A stretch of 42,667 nucleotides of DNA from Streptomyces sp. NBRC 110028 (lineage in GTDB: Bacteria > Actinomycetota > Actinomycetes > Streptomycetales > Streptomycetaceae), in contig NZ_BBUZ01000054.1 in NCBI RefSeq assembly GCF_001417735.1, positions 1-42,667 on the forward strand, in the 5' to 3' direction. Both the position numbers and the translations under genes were made by a program. Below the pieces are notes generated by a model. That model saw only the letters and a program-made list of their open reading frames with translations, made no database searches and had not been told where the DNA came from. This document shows, piece by piece, positions 24,951 through 33,548 of this stretch (the stretch's first letter is position 1; the number at the start of each line of letters is the position of its first letter).

Positions 24951-26660
24951 ATGACGTCCACGGTGCCCACCGCCGTCCACGACGAGCACGAGTCCGAGCA
25001 CGCCGCCACCCTCCCGCCCGTCACCATGTTCGGCCCGGACTTCCCGTACGCCTACGACGACTTCCTCGCCCACCCCGCGGGGATCGGCCAGATACCGGCG
25101 ACCGAGCACGGCAGCGAGGTCGCGGTCATCGGTGGCGGACTGTCCGGCATCGTGACCGCGTACGAGCTGATGAAGATGGGCCTGCGGCCGGTCGTCTACG
25201 AGGCCGACCGGATCGGCGGGCGGCTGCGCACCGTCGGGTTCGAGGGCTGCGACGGGGAACTGACCGCCGAGATGGGCGCGATGCGCTTCCCGCCCTCCTC
25301 CACCGCGCTCCAGCACTACATCGACCTGGTGGGGCTGAAGACCCGGCCGTTCCCCAACCCGCTGGCCCCGGACACCCCCTCCACCGTCGTCGACCTCAAG
25401 GGCGAGTCCCACTACGCCCGCACCATCGACGACCTGCCGCAGGTGTACCGCGAGGTCGCGGACGCCTGGAACGCCTGCCTGGAGGAGGGCGCCGACTTCT
25501 CCGACATGAACCGCGCCATCCGCGAGCGCGACGTCCCGCGCATCCGCGAGATCTGGGCGCGGCTCGTGGAGAAGCTCGACAACCAGACGTTCTACGGCTT
25601 CCTCTGCGACTCCCCGGCCTTCAGGTCCTTCCGGCACCGGGAGATCTTCGGGCAGGTCGGATTCGGCACCGGCGGCTGGGACACCGACTTCCCCAACTCC
25701 ATCCTGGAGATCCTCCGCGTCGTCTACACCGAGGCCGACGACCACCACCGCGGCATCGTCGGCGGCAGCCAGCAGCTTCCGCTGCGGCTGTGGGAGCGCG
25801 AACCGCGGAAGATCGTCCACTGGGCGCCGGGCACCTCGCTGTCCTCCCTGCACGACGGCTCCCCGCGCCCGGCCGTGACCCGGCTGCACCGCGCCGCGGG
25901 CGACCGGATCGTGGTGACGGACGCGAGCGGCGACATCCGCTCGTACCAGGCGGTCGTCTTCACCGCGCAGTCCTGGATGCTGCTCTCCAAGATCGACTGC
26001 GATGACTCGCTCTTCCCGATCGACCACTGGACGGCGATCGAGCGCACCCACTACATGGAGTCCAGCAAGCTCTTCGTCCCCGTGGACCGGCCCTTCTGGC
26101 TGGACCAGGACGAGGAGACGGGCCGGGACACGATGAGCATGACCCTCACCGACCGGATGACCCGCGGTACGTACCTCCTGGACAACGGCCCGGACCGGCC
26201 CGCGGTCATCTGCCTCTCGTACACCTGGTGCGACGACAGCCTCAAATGGCTGCCGCTGTCCGCCAACGAGCGGATGGAGGTCATGCTGAAGTCGCTGTCG
26301 GAGATCTATCCCAAGGTCGACATCCGCAAGCACATCATCGGCAGCCCGGTCACGGTGTCCTGGGAGAACGAGCCGTACTTCATGGGCGCCTTCAAGGCCA
26401 ACCTGCCCGGCCACTACCGCTACCAGCGGCGGCTGTTCACCCACTTCATGCAGGACCGGCTGCCCGCCGGACAGCGCGGCGTCTTCCTCGCCGGGGACGA
26501 CATCTCCTGGACCGCCGGCTGGGCCGAGGGCGCCGTCCAGACCGCGCTCAACGCCGTGTGGGGCGTGATGCACCGCTTCGGCGGCGCCACCGACCCGCAC
26601 AACCCGGGCCCGGGCGACGTGTACGACGAGATCGCGCCCGTCGAACTCCCCGAGGACTAA
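24951..26660 (+). CDS. FAD-dependent L-amino-acid 2-monooxygenase, DavB-like (lysine type)
   Basis: The 569-aa flavoenzyme belongs to the amine oxidase family. FAD contacts are GGGLSG (61-66), E84 in VVYEADRIGGRLR and the C-terminal block FLAGDDISWTAGWAEGAVQTALNAVW. The whole chain, including MFGPDFPYAYDDFLAHPAGIG, FGTGGWDTDFPNSILEI, MSMTLTDRMTRGTYL and HFGG-like ending with NPGPGDV, follows L-lysine 2-monooxygenase DavB of Pseudomonas as I remember it. That enzyme oxidatively decarboxylates lysine to 5-aminovaleramide. Tryptophan 2-monooxygenase (IaaM) is a more distant relative. ATG 24951 follows AAGGAG by 10 nt. Paired with the DavA-like amidase, it would convert the amino acid to an acid shortened by one carbon. 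Confidence 0.87.
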   Translation: MTSTVPTAVHDEHESEHAATLPPVTMFGPDFPYAYDDFLAHPAGIGQIPATEHGSEVAVIGGGLSGIVTAYELMKMGLRPVVYEADRIGGRLRTVGFEGCDGELTAEMGAMRFPPSSTALQHYIDLVGLKTRPFPNPLAPDTPSTVVDLKGESHYARTIDDLPQVYREVADAWNACLEEGADFSDMNRAIRERDVPRIREIWARLVEKLDNQTFYGFLCDSPAFRSFRHREIFGQVGFGTGGWDTDFPNSILEILRVVYTEADDHHRGIVGGSQQLPLRLWEREPRKIVHWAPGTSLSSLHDGSPRPAVTRLHRAAGDRIVVTDASGDIRSYQAVVFTAQSWMLLSKIDCDDSLFPIDHWTAIERTHYMESSKLFVPVDRPFWLDQDEETGRDTMSMTLTDRMTRGTYLLDNGPDRPAVICLSYTWCDDSLKWLPLSANERMEVMLKSLSEIYPKVDIRKHIIGSPVTVSWENEPYFMGAFKANLPGHYRYQRRLFTHFMQDRLPAGQRGVFLAGDDISWTAGWAEGAVQTALNAVWGVMHRFGGATDPHNPGPGDVYDEIAPVELPED

Positions 26661-26667
26661 AGGGCCC

Positions 26668-27369
26668 TCACCCGGCGGGCGGCAGGGGAGTGAGCAGACA
26701 GCGCCCGACGAGCCCCACGCTCTTGTCGATCCGCTCCGCGAACTCCTGAACCACCTCCGGCAGGGCCCGCAGCCCCCACAAGGCGCGGAACGCCGCCCAC
26801 GCGGCGTCCCGCGCCGCCTCCAGGCTCCAGGAGCCGACGAGATGGGTGAGCGGATCGGCCGCCTCCAGCAGGTCCGGGCCGGGCATCAGCTCCTCCCGGA
26901 TCCGCTCCTCCATCCCGGCCAGCAGCGCCCCGACCCGTTCGAAGTCGCCCTCCAGGGCGGCTGGTTCGGCGCCCCGGGCCCGGCAGGTGTCCACCAGCGC
27001 GAGCGCCAGGTCATGCCCGATGTGCGCGTTGATCCCGGACAGCGCGAACTGCACCGGGCGGACGGCGGGGTGGGCGCGCAGCTCGAACAGCGGCCGCCAG
27101 CAGGCGGGCGGCCGCCGCCCCGCCGCCCCCGCGTCGACCGCCGCCAGATAGCGGGCGGCGAACCGTACGTCCAGCTCCTCGGTGGCGGCCGCGTCCTGGA
27201 AGTAGCCGGTGCCGAGGCGGCGGCCGACCTCCTCGGTGACCGACAGATACACCCGGTTGAAGACCGCCACCCCGTCCTCGGGCGGCAGCGCCGCGCCGAG
27301 CGCGCTCATGCGCGCCACGACGCTCTGCACGGTACGCGGCGTCTCGATCCGCTGGGCGGGCATCGTCAT
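26668..27369 (-). CDS. DUF5995 family protein
   Basis: The roughly 233-aa soluble protein has the family pattern EDGVAVFNRVYLSVTEEVG, LDVRFAARYLAAVDA, CWRPLFELR and PVQFALSGINAHIGHDLALALV, followed by FERVGALLAGMEERIREEL. The conserved histidines (NAHIGHD) suggest a metal-binding helical bundle, but no activity is known to me. There is no signal peptide or membrane segment. Start is uncertain: ATG 27369, ATG 27363 and TTG 27375 are in frame and none has a clear ribosome site. It is convergent with the monooxygenase gene, 7 bp apart, without a terminator visible. Confidence 0.78.
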   Translation of the reverse strand: MTMPAQRIETPRTVQSVVARMSALGAALPPEDGVAVFNRVYLSVTEEVGRRLGTGYFQDAAATEELDVRFAARYLAAVDAGAAGRRPPACWRPLFELRAHPAVRPVQFALSGINAHIGHDLALALVDTCRARGAEPAALEGDFERVGALLAGMEERIREELMPGPDLLEAADPLTHLVGSWSLEAARDAAWAAFRALWGLRALPEVVQEFAERIDKSVGLVGRCLLTPLPPAG

Positions 27370-27443
27370 GGGCAACAGCGTGGCAGCGCCCGCACGGGGG
27401 TGGGCGCCGGTGGGCCGTCACATCCCCCGGAAGGAGCAAGGTT

Positions 27444-27640
27444 TCACAGCGCGCCCGCGTCGCGGGCCGTCCACATCGTCGGATACAGCGGACGCCAGCC
27501 CCGTTCCTCGCGCAACCGCAGGTTGGAGGTGCACCCCCACCAGGTGTCGCCGTCCGTCCGCTCGGTCATGCCGCCGGGGAGCGGCGCCCCGAGGATCTGA
27601 TGCGGCTCGACGGCGGTCGCCGGGGCGGGGGCCGTTCCGG
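27444..27640 (-). pseudogene. C-terminal remnant of an NAD(P)-dependent epimerase/SDR protein
   Basis: On the minus strand the frame ending in TGA at 27444-27446 reads ...LGAPLPGGMTERTDG, then DTWWGCTSNLRLREERGWRP, then LYPTMWTARDAGAL. The pattern (N/S)xRLRxExGWxPxYPT is the typical C-terminal end of extended-SDR nucleotide-sugar epimerases. No N-terminal Rossmann part (GxxGxxG) is present: the frame upstream runs out of phase into the uracil permease gene. It is therefore probably a decayed 3' fragment left by a deletion. It explains most of the gap between the permease and DUF5995 genes. Confidence 0.5.
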
Positions 27641-27649
27641 GGACGGGCC

Positions 27650-29035
27650 CTACGGCTTGCGGTCGTCGTCGTACGTGCTGGTCCCCGCGTCCAGCAACGG
27701 CTCACGCGAGGGCTTCAGATGCTCCGGCGCCAGCGCGCGCAGCACGTGATAGCCGACGATCACCACGATCGTCCCGAGCGCGATCCCGCTCAGCTCGAAG
27801 TTGTCGCCGATCTTCAGGTTCACGCCGCCGACGCCGATGACCACGCCCGCCGCCACCGGCACCAGGTTCAGCGGGTTCCGCAGGTCCACGTCGTTGTGCA
27901 CCCAGATCTGCGCGCCGAGCAGCCCGATCATGCCGTAGAGGATCACCGTGATGCCGCCCAGCACCCCGCCCGGCACGGCCGCCACGACCGCGCCGAACTT
28001 CGGGCACAGGCCGAAGAGGAGGGCGAATCCGGCGGCGGCCCAGTAGGCGGCGGTGGAGTAGACGCGGGTGGCGGCCATGACGCCGATGTTCTCGGAGTAC
28101 GTGGTGGTGGCCGGGCCGCCGACCGCGGTCGACAGCACGGTCGCGGCGCCGTCCGCCGCGATCGCCGTGCCGAGCCGGTCGTCGAGCGGATCGCCGATCA
28201 TCTCGCCGACGGCCTTCACATGCCCGGCGTTCTCCGCGATCAGCGCGATGACGACCGGCAGCGCGACCAATATCGCCGACCAGTGGAACTCGGGCGCGTG
28301 CAGGGACGGCAGCCCGACCCAGTCGGCCTTGGCGACGCCGGACAGATCCAGTCGCCAGTGGTCGGTGACCCGTCCGCTGCCCCCGATGGAGTGGATCTTG
28401 CCGAAGACCCGGTCGAAGACCCAGGAGACCGCGTAGCCGAAGAGGAGCCCGAGGAAGATCGCGATCCGTGACCAGAAGCCGCGCAGACACACCACGGCCG
28501 CGCCGGTGACCAGCATGGTCAGCAGCGCGGTCCACTGGTCGGCGGGCCAGTACGTCGTGGCGGTCACCGGCGCCAGGTTGAAGCCGATCAGCATGACCAC
28601 CGCGCCGGTCACCACGGGCGGCATCGCCGTGTGGATGATGCGCGCCCCGAACCGCCGTACCGCGAGCCCGCTCAGCAGCAGCGCGGCGCCCACCACCAGG
28701 ATCGCCCCGGTGACGGCGGCGCTGCCGCCGCCCTGCGCCCGGATCACCGCGGCCACGCCGACGAACGACAGGCTGCAGCCCAGATAGCTGGGCACCCGGC
28801 CCCGCGTCGCCAGCAGGAACAGCATGGTCGCGACCCCGGACATCATGATCGCGAGATTGGGGTCAAGGCCCATCAGAACGGGCGCGACGAAGCTGGCCCC
28901 GAACATCGCCACGACATGCTGCGCGCCCAGGCCCGCCGTCCTCGGCCACGACAGCCGCTCATCCGGCCGGACGACGGCGCCCGGGGCCGGGGTGCGCCCG
29001 TCGCCGTGCAGGGTCCAGCGCATGCCGAGGCCCAT
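27650..29035 (-). CDS. uraA: NCS2-family nucleobase permease (uracil permease type)
   Basis: The 461-aa membrane protein has the NCS2 pattern: first-helix LGAQHVVAMFGASFVAPVLMG, then the substrate-binding glutamate block ALIAENAGHVKAVGEMIG, and TTYSENIGVMAATRVYS, the UraA-type version of the NCS2 signature. About 12-14 membrane segments are expected. UraA-type transporters import uracil with protons. ATG 29035 is chosen because GGAG lies 6 nt upstream; the frame stays open far 5' without similarity. The acidic tail (STYDDDRKP) ends 4 bp or so before the epimerase remnant. The promoter region is shared with the divergent lipoprotein gene. Confidence 0.92.
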   Translation of the reverse strand: MGLGMRWTLHGDGRTPAPGAVVRPDERLSWPRTAGLGAQHVVAMFGASFVAPVLMGLDPNLAIMMSGVATMLFLLATRGRVPSYLGCSLSFVGVAAVIRAQGGGSAAVTGAILVVGAALLLSGLAVRRFGARIIHTAMPPVVTGAVVMLIGFNLAPVTATTYWPADQWTALLTMLVTGAAVVCLRGFWSRIAIFLGLLFGYAVSWVFDRVFGKIHSIGGSGRVTDHWRLDLSGVAKADWVGLPSLHAPEFHWSAILVALPVVIALIAENAGHVKAVGEMIGDPLDDRLGTAIAADGAATVLSTAVGGPATTTYSENIGVMAATRVYSTAAYWAAAGFALLFGLCPKFGAVVAAVPGGVLGGITVILYGMIGLLGAQIWVHNDVDLRNPLNLVPVAAGVVIGVGGVNLKIGDNFELSGIALGTIVVIVGYHVLRALAPEHLKPSREPLLDAGTSTYDDDRKP

Positions 29036-29100
29036 GACTGCTCCACTTCGTTTCCGCATACAGGGGAGATCCGCGTGACAGGGGGATCGGAGCAATGTTA

Positions 29101-29163
29101 GTTGGCCGAAATCGCACCGCCCGGCCCTCGCTCGGGTCCGTGACCCGGCGGTTGGCCGACAAC
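29101..29163. promoter_or_regulatory. Direct repeat GTTGGCCGA in the uraA/lipoprotein divergent region
   Basis: GTTGGCCGA occurs at 29101-29109 and 29151-29159, starts exactly 50 bp apart. The second copy lies in a dyad GTTG-GCCGA-CAAC. The region 29036-29224 holds no gene. A shared regulator binding both is possible but speculative. Confidence 0.3.
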
Positions 29164-29224
29164 TGGGCAACAGACCTTTCACCGCACTGGAGTTCGCGCC
29201 GTACGGGGTGTGAAGGTGGCGCGC

Positions 29225-30700
29225 ATGGCATCTCGATCCATCTCCCACGCCCTCGCCGCCTGCGCCGTCTGCCTGGTCCTCGCCCCGCTCACCGGATGCG
29301 GCCCGGACGGCGGTGAACCGTCCTCCGCCAAGGGCGGGACCCCGGCCGCCGGGCAGCCCGGCGCGCCCACCGAGAGCCGGGCGCCGTCCCGGGGGAAGGG
29401 CTCGAAGGACCCGGACGACCTCAACGGGGACGGCCACCGTGATCTCGTGGTGCCCCTCTTCGCCAAGCCCGGCCAGGACCCCGCCGAGGGCACCGACGAA
29501 CGGGTCGGCGTGGTCTACGGCTCGGCGAAGGGCCTCGACCCCGTGACCCGCACCGTCCTGGGCCGCCGCGACCTGGGCCTGCCGGGCCCGCCGGCGAATC
29601 TCCCGGCCGGAGCCGTCGGACGCGACTCCGTCTCCGCCGAGGACGTGGTCACCGCCGATCTGGACGGCGACGGCTTCGCGGACGTCGTCACGACCACGCC
29701 GTCGGGGGAGGACACGGAGGACCGGAACATCGTCGCCTCGCCGTCCACCCCGTACGTCATGTGGGGCGGCCCCGACGGCCCGCGGAAGGGCGCCGAGGTG
29801 ACCCGGCTACGGCTGCCGAAGAGCGCGTCGAAGCTGGGCGTGACCTCGGTGGTGCGCGGCGACTTCGACGGCGACGGCCACCACGACCTCGCGGGGCTCG
29901 CCCAGAACCAGTCCTCCACGGTGGTGCTGTACGGCCCGTTCACCCGCTCCGGAGAGCCGAAGCGCACCGACACCGCCCTGCCGTACACGGACGGGGACCT
30001 GGCCGCGGACGCCATCGACCCGTCCGGCAAGGCCCGCGCGACCTCCCTGCTGGTCCACGGCGTCAGCGACGGCGAGCAGTCCGGCAACACCCTCTACCCG
30101 GCCCGCCGCGGCACCGGCCTGTCCGCCGAGGGCAGGAAGCTGCGCGGCGGGAACGCCCACGCCTTCGGGGACTTCGACGGCGACGGACAGCGCGATGTGG
30201 CCGTCGGGGACGACGGCGGCCGCAACGACGAGCCCGGCGAGGGGACGGAACCGGAGGACGTCGACGGAAAGCTGACCGTGTACCCGGGCAGCGGCGGCGC
30301 ACCGGTCGCGCACGAACTGCCCCAGGCGCCCAAGGGCGCGCGCACCGACTACGGCCCCGGCGGTTTCGCGGCCGCCGACCCGGACGGCGACGGCCGCGAC
30401 GGCGTCCTGGTCGCCACGTACGAGGGCGCCACGCTCATCGACGGAGACCGGCGCACCCCGGTCACGCGGCAGGGGCCCGCGAAGGCCGGCGGCGAGAAGA
30501 CGCCCAAGAAGTGGCGGCACGCCCGGCCCGCGGGGGCCGCCGACTTCGACGGCGACGGCAAGGACGAGCTGATCCTCAACTGGGGGTCCGGCCCCCTGTT
30601 CGGCCTCTACGGCGAGCAGCCCACCCACTGGTGGATCACCGACGGAGCCGGCTCCCGGGACAAGACGTCCTTCACGACCACGAAGTTCGTGACCGGATAA
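29225..30700 (+). CDS. FG-GAP/VCBS-repeat lipoprotein
   Basis: The 491-aa protein begins with a signal peptide and lipobox LTGC (Cys near residue 29), followed by a Gly/Pro/Ser-rich linker, so it is a surface lipoprotein. Integrin-alpha-like FG-GAP repeats carry calcium-loop motifs: DLNGDGHRDLVV, DLDGDGFADVVT, DFDGDGHHDLAG, DFDGDGQRDVAV, DPDGDGRDGVLV and DFDGDGKDELIL. Six or seven blades suggest a beta-propeller. ATG 29225 is chosen because GAAGGTGG lies about 6 nt upstream; GTG 29210 is in frame. The role is unknown; such proteins in Streptomyces are common and usually extracellular binding scaffolds. Confidence 0.85.
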   Translation: MASRSISHALAACAVCLVLAPLTGCGPDGGEPSSAKGGTPAAGQPGAPTESRAPSRGKGSKDPDDLNGDGHRDLVVPLFAKPGQDPAEGTDERVGVVYGSAKGLDPVTRTVLGRRDLGLPGPPANLPAGAVGRDSVSAEDVVTADLDGDGFADVVTTTPSGEDTEDRNIVASPSTPYVMWGGPDGPRKGAEVTRLRLPKSASKLGVTSVVRGDFDGDGHHDLAGLAQNQSSTVVLYGPFTRSGEPKRTDTALPYTDGDLAADAIDPSGKARATSLLVHGVSDGEQSGNTLYPARRGTGLSAEGRKLRGGNAHAFGDFDGDGQRDVAVGDDGGRNDEPGEGTEPEDVDGKLTVYPGSGGAPVAHELPQAPKGARTDYGPGGFAAADPDGDGRDGVLVATYEGATLIDGDRRTPVTRQGPAKAGGEKTPKKWRHARPAGAADFDGDGKDELILNWGSGPLFGLYGEQPTHWWITDGAGSRDKTSFTTTKFVTG

Positions 30701-30719
30701 GCCCCGCCGGGCCCCTGGC

Positions 30720-31946
30720 CTAGGACGACGCCGTATCCGGGGCGCGGTCCGCCCGGCCGGGCGCGGGGGCGCCGCCCGGGGCCGCGGCGGCGGATCCGCG
30801 CAGCACTCCGGCCCCGGCCACCAGCCCCAGCGCCAGCGCCGTGACCAGGCCGAACGAGGCGGTCAGCGAGGTCATGTCGGCGATCGAGCCGATCGCCGCC
30901 GGGGCGACCAGACCCGAGGTGTACGTGATCGTCGCGACGCCCGCGATCGCCTGGCTCGGTGCCGGGCCGCTGCGCCCGGCGGCGGCGAAGGCGAGGGGGA
31001 CGACGACCGCGATACCCAGGCCGATGAGGCCGAAACCGGCGATCGCGGCCACCGGGCCCGTGGCCGTGACCACCAGCACCCCGCCGAGTGTGGCCAGCAC
31101 GCCGCCCGCCCGTACGGTCCGCACCGGGCCGATCCGCCCCACCACCGCGTCACCGGCGAACCGGGCCGCGGCCATCGCGCAGGAGAAGGTCGTGGTGCAG
31201 GCGGCGGCGACGCCGGGGGAGGAGCCCAGCACCTCCCGCAGATAGACCGCCGACCAGTCCAGGCTCGCGCCCTCGGCGAAGACCGCGCAGAACCCCACCG
31301 CGCCGATGACCAGCGCCGAGCGGGGCGGCAGGGCGAAGCGGGGCGGCGGATGCCCGTCGGGTGCGCCGCGCAGGTCGAGGACCCACCGGCACGCGCCGGT
31401 GCCCAGCAGCGTGAGCACCGCGGCGGCGATCCCGAGGTGCACCCGGGCATCGGTGTCCGCGTGGGCGGCCACCGTGCCCGCCGCCGAGCCGAGCAGCGCG
31501 CCCGCGCTCCACATGCCGTGCAGCCCGGACATGATCGACCGGCCGAGCCGTTCCTCGATCTCCACGCCGAGGGCGTTCATGGCGACATCGGCCATCCCGG
31601 CGCTCGCCCCGTAGACGAAGAGCGCCCCGCACAGCCACACCAGGCCGGGGGAGAGCGGGGGCAGGACCAGGGACAGGCACCACAGGGCGATCAGCCCGCG
31701 CAGCGCGGCGCGGGGCCCGAAGCGGTGGCTGATCGCCCCGGCCAGCGGCATCGCACAGGAGGCGCCGATGGCGGGGAAGGCGAGGGCGATCCCGAGCTGA
31801 CCGGCGCTGATGCCCAACTGCTCCTGCACCCAGGGGATACGGGTGGCGAAGTTGCCGGTGACCGCGCCGTGGACCGCGAACACCGTGGCGACGGCCAGGC
31901 GGGCGCGGCGTACGGCACGCGGGGACGGTTCCATGCCGCCGTTCAT
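30720..31946 (-). CDS. MFS transporter (YbjJ-like group)
   Basis: The 408-aa protein has twelve predicted membrane segments. The segment GNFATRIPWVQEQLGISAGQLGIAL near the N-terminus is characteristic of a small MFS group that includes YbjJ. FVYGASAGMADVAMNALGVEIEERLGRSIMSGLHGMWSAGALLG is the other strong block. The C-terminal tail is Ala/Pro-rich. Substrate unknown. The start is ATG 31946, with a second ATG at 31934 possible; neither has a strong ribosome site. It is divergent from the alginate-lyase-like gene (157 bp), so one regulator could control export or import of sugars with polysaccharide breakdown, which is inference. Confidence 0.83.
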   Translation of the reverse strand: MNGGMEPSPRAVRRARLAVATVFAVHGAVTGNFATRIPWVQEQLGISAGQLGIALAFPAIGASCAMPLAGAISHRFGPRAALRGLIALWCLSLVLPPLSPGLVWLCGALFVYGASAGMADVAMNALGVEIEERLGRSIMSGLHGMWSAGALLGSAAGTVAAHADTDARVHLGIAAAVLTLLGTGACRWVLDLRGAPDGHPPPRFALPPRSALVIGAVGFCAVFAEGASLDWSAVYLREVLGSSPGVAAACTTTFSCAMAAARFAGDAVVGRIGPVRTVRAGGVLATLGGVLVVTATGPVAAIAGFGLIGLGIAVVVPLAFAAAGRSGPAPSQAIAGVATITYTSGLVAPAAIGSIADMTSLTASFGLVTALALGLVAGAGVLRGSAAAAPGGAPAPGRADRAPDTASS

Positions 31947-32022
31947 CGACGCTCATCGCTGCTCATGTCCGTACTCTGCGCATGCCCGGCGGCCCGGCTC
32001 AAGGCTATTTCAGCACGATCTC

Positions 32023-32083
32023 TTGTCGTGGTCATGGCCCGTCTCTACTCTGACGTCCAATCTCGATACTGAATATCGTTCAG
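32023..32083 (+). promoter_or_regulatory. Promoter and overlapping palindromic operator of the lyase gene
   Basis: TTGTCG (32023-32028), a 17-bp spacer and TACTCT (32046-32051) form a good vegetative promoter. Just downstream of the expected start site lie interleaved perfect dyads CGATA-CTGAA-TATCG (32064-32078) and CTGAA-TATCG-TTCAG (32069-32083). An operator immediately downstream of the promoter suits repression. The form, short arms around a TATCG centre, is reminiscent of IclR-type sites. Confidence 0.55.
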
Positions 32084-32103
32084 CTATCTGATTGGAGTGC
32101 TCG

Positions 32104-33408
32104 ATGGTTGCGACTCCGGCGGAGCGCGGGAGCTCCCCTCGCGCGATCGTCGCCCTCGCCGTGCTGCTCGCCCTCCTGACGGCCCTCCCGGCGCCGTCCG
32201 CCCATGGGGCCGAGCGCGGCCGATGGGCGGGGCGGGTGCCGGACACGGTGGTGCTCGACGGCTCCAGGCTGGCGCTGACCAAGCTGAAACTCCAGCTAGG
32301 GGACCGGGGGCTGAAGCGGACCCTGCGCGATCTGACCACCCAGGCCGACCAGTGGATGACCCAGGGGCCGTGGACCGTCACCGACAAGGACCAGGTGCCG
32401 CCCAGCGGTGACAAGCACGACTACTTCAGCCAGGCCCCGTACTGGTGGCCGAGCAGGCCCAGGACCGACGACAATCCGTATGGCTGCCCCTATGTTCAGA
32501 AGGATGGCCAACGGAATCCCGATGTGGACAAGATGACGGACCGTCCCGAGGCCGGGAAGGTCTTCGAATCCGCCTACGAGCTGTCCCTCGCCTGGTACTA
32601 CACCGGCAAGCGCGGCTACGCCGAGCACGCCGCCGACATCCTGCGCACCTGGTTCGTCACCCCGGCGACCCGGATGAACCCCAGCCTGAACCACGCCCAG
32701 TTCATCCCCTGCGCGTACGACGGCCGCTCCATCGGCATCATCGACTTCTCCCAGGGCTTCACCAGCCTCCTGGACGCCGCCGCCATCCTCGACACCGGCG
32801 CCCCGGGCTGGACCAAGGGCGACCACGCGGGCTTCCGCACCTGGAACAAGCAGTTCCTGGACTGGCTGGTGAACAGCGACTTCGGCAAGGAGGAGAGCGC
32901 CGCCGGGAACAACCACGGCACCTTCTCCGACATGCAGGTCGCCGCCCTCGCCGCCGCCGTGGGCGACCGGGACCTCGCCCGCACGGTGCTGCGCGAGGCC
33001 CGGACCAAGCGCGTCGACACCCAGATCGCGGCCGACGGCAGCCAGCCCCAGGAACTCGCCCGCACCCGCAGCTTCCACTACTCCACGTTCAACCTCGTCG
33101 CCTGCACCCGGATGGCGGCCGTGGGGCGGCACGTCGGCGTCGACCTGTGGCACTACACCGGCCCCACCGGGTCGAACCTGTTCAAGGCCGTCGACTTCCT
33201 GCTGCCCGCCGCCACCGGGGCGAAGCCCTGGCCGTACCCCGACCTGGAGTTCAGGGCGTACGCCGCGAGCGACCTGGTGCACGCGGCGGCCGACGCGGGC
33301 GACCGCCGGGCCCGCGCGGCCCTCGGCAAGCTCCAGATCCCGCCCGGCGGCGACCTGTGGCCGCTGCGCCCCGCGGTGGAACAGCTCGACAGCATCGCGC
33401 AGGGCTAG
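32104..33408 (+). CDS. Secreted alginate-lyase-family polysaccharide lyase
   Basis: The 434-aa protein has a signal peptide (hydrophobic 14-32, cleavage near AHG-AE). The catalytic domain matches the alginate lyase superfamily (Pfam alginate_lyase, PL5-like): KHDYFSQAPYWWP (104-116), NPSLNHAQ (192-199), the active-site block AAGNNHGTFSDMQ (N269, N270, H271) and RTRSFHYSTFNL with Y327 or nearby as candidate base. It would cleave uronate-containing polysaccharides outside the cell; the true polymer is not known. ATG 32104 has GGAG 6 nt upstream. A promoter with operator precedes it. Short 11-bp tandem repeats begin at its stop codon. Confidence 0.87.
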   Translation: MVATPAERGSSPRAIVALAVLLALLTALPAPSAHGAERGRWAGRVPDTVVLDGSRLALTKLKLQLGDRGLKRTLRDLTTQADQWMTQGPWTVTDKDQVPPSGDKHDYFSQAPYWWPSRPRTDDNPYGCPYVQKDGQRNPDVDKMTDRPEAGKVFESAYELSLAWYYTGKRGYAEHAADILRTWFVTPATRMNPSLNHAQFIPCAYDGRSIGIIDFSQGFTSLLDAAAILDTGAPGWTKGDHAGFRTWNKQFLDWLVNSDFGKEESAAGNNHGTFSDMQVAALAAAVGDRDLARTVLREARTKRVDTQIAADGSQPQELARTRSFHYSTFNLVACTRMAAVGRHVGVDLWHYTGPTGSNLFKAVDFLLPAATGAKPWPYPDLEFRAYAASDLVHAAADAGDRRARAALGKLQIPPGGDLWPLRPAVEQLDSIAQG

Positions 33409-33442
33409 CCAGGGGCTGGCCAAGGGCTGGCCAGGGGCGGGG
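33400..33442. repeat. 11-bp tandem repeats across the lyase stop codon
   Basis: Successive units CAGGGCTAGC, CAGGGGCTGGC, CAAGGGCTGGC and CAGGGGCGGGG start at 33400. A GGCGCCC-GGGCGCC palindrome (33452-33465) follows and may act as terminator. The rest of 33409-33548 holds no gene; a weak promoter TTGCCG-N16-TACCAG (33513-33540) may drive the riboflavin operon. Confidence 0.6.
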
Positions 33443-33548
33443 TGGGGGAGGGGCGCCCGGGCGCCGGGCCGGGTGAGCCAGCCCACACCGGCCCCACCTC
33501 CACCTGCGCTGATTGCCGTGGCACACTGGCCTCGTACCAGTGACGTCA

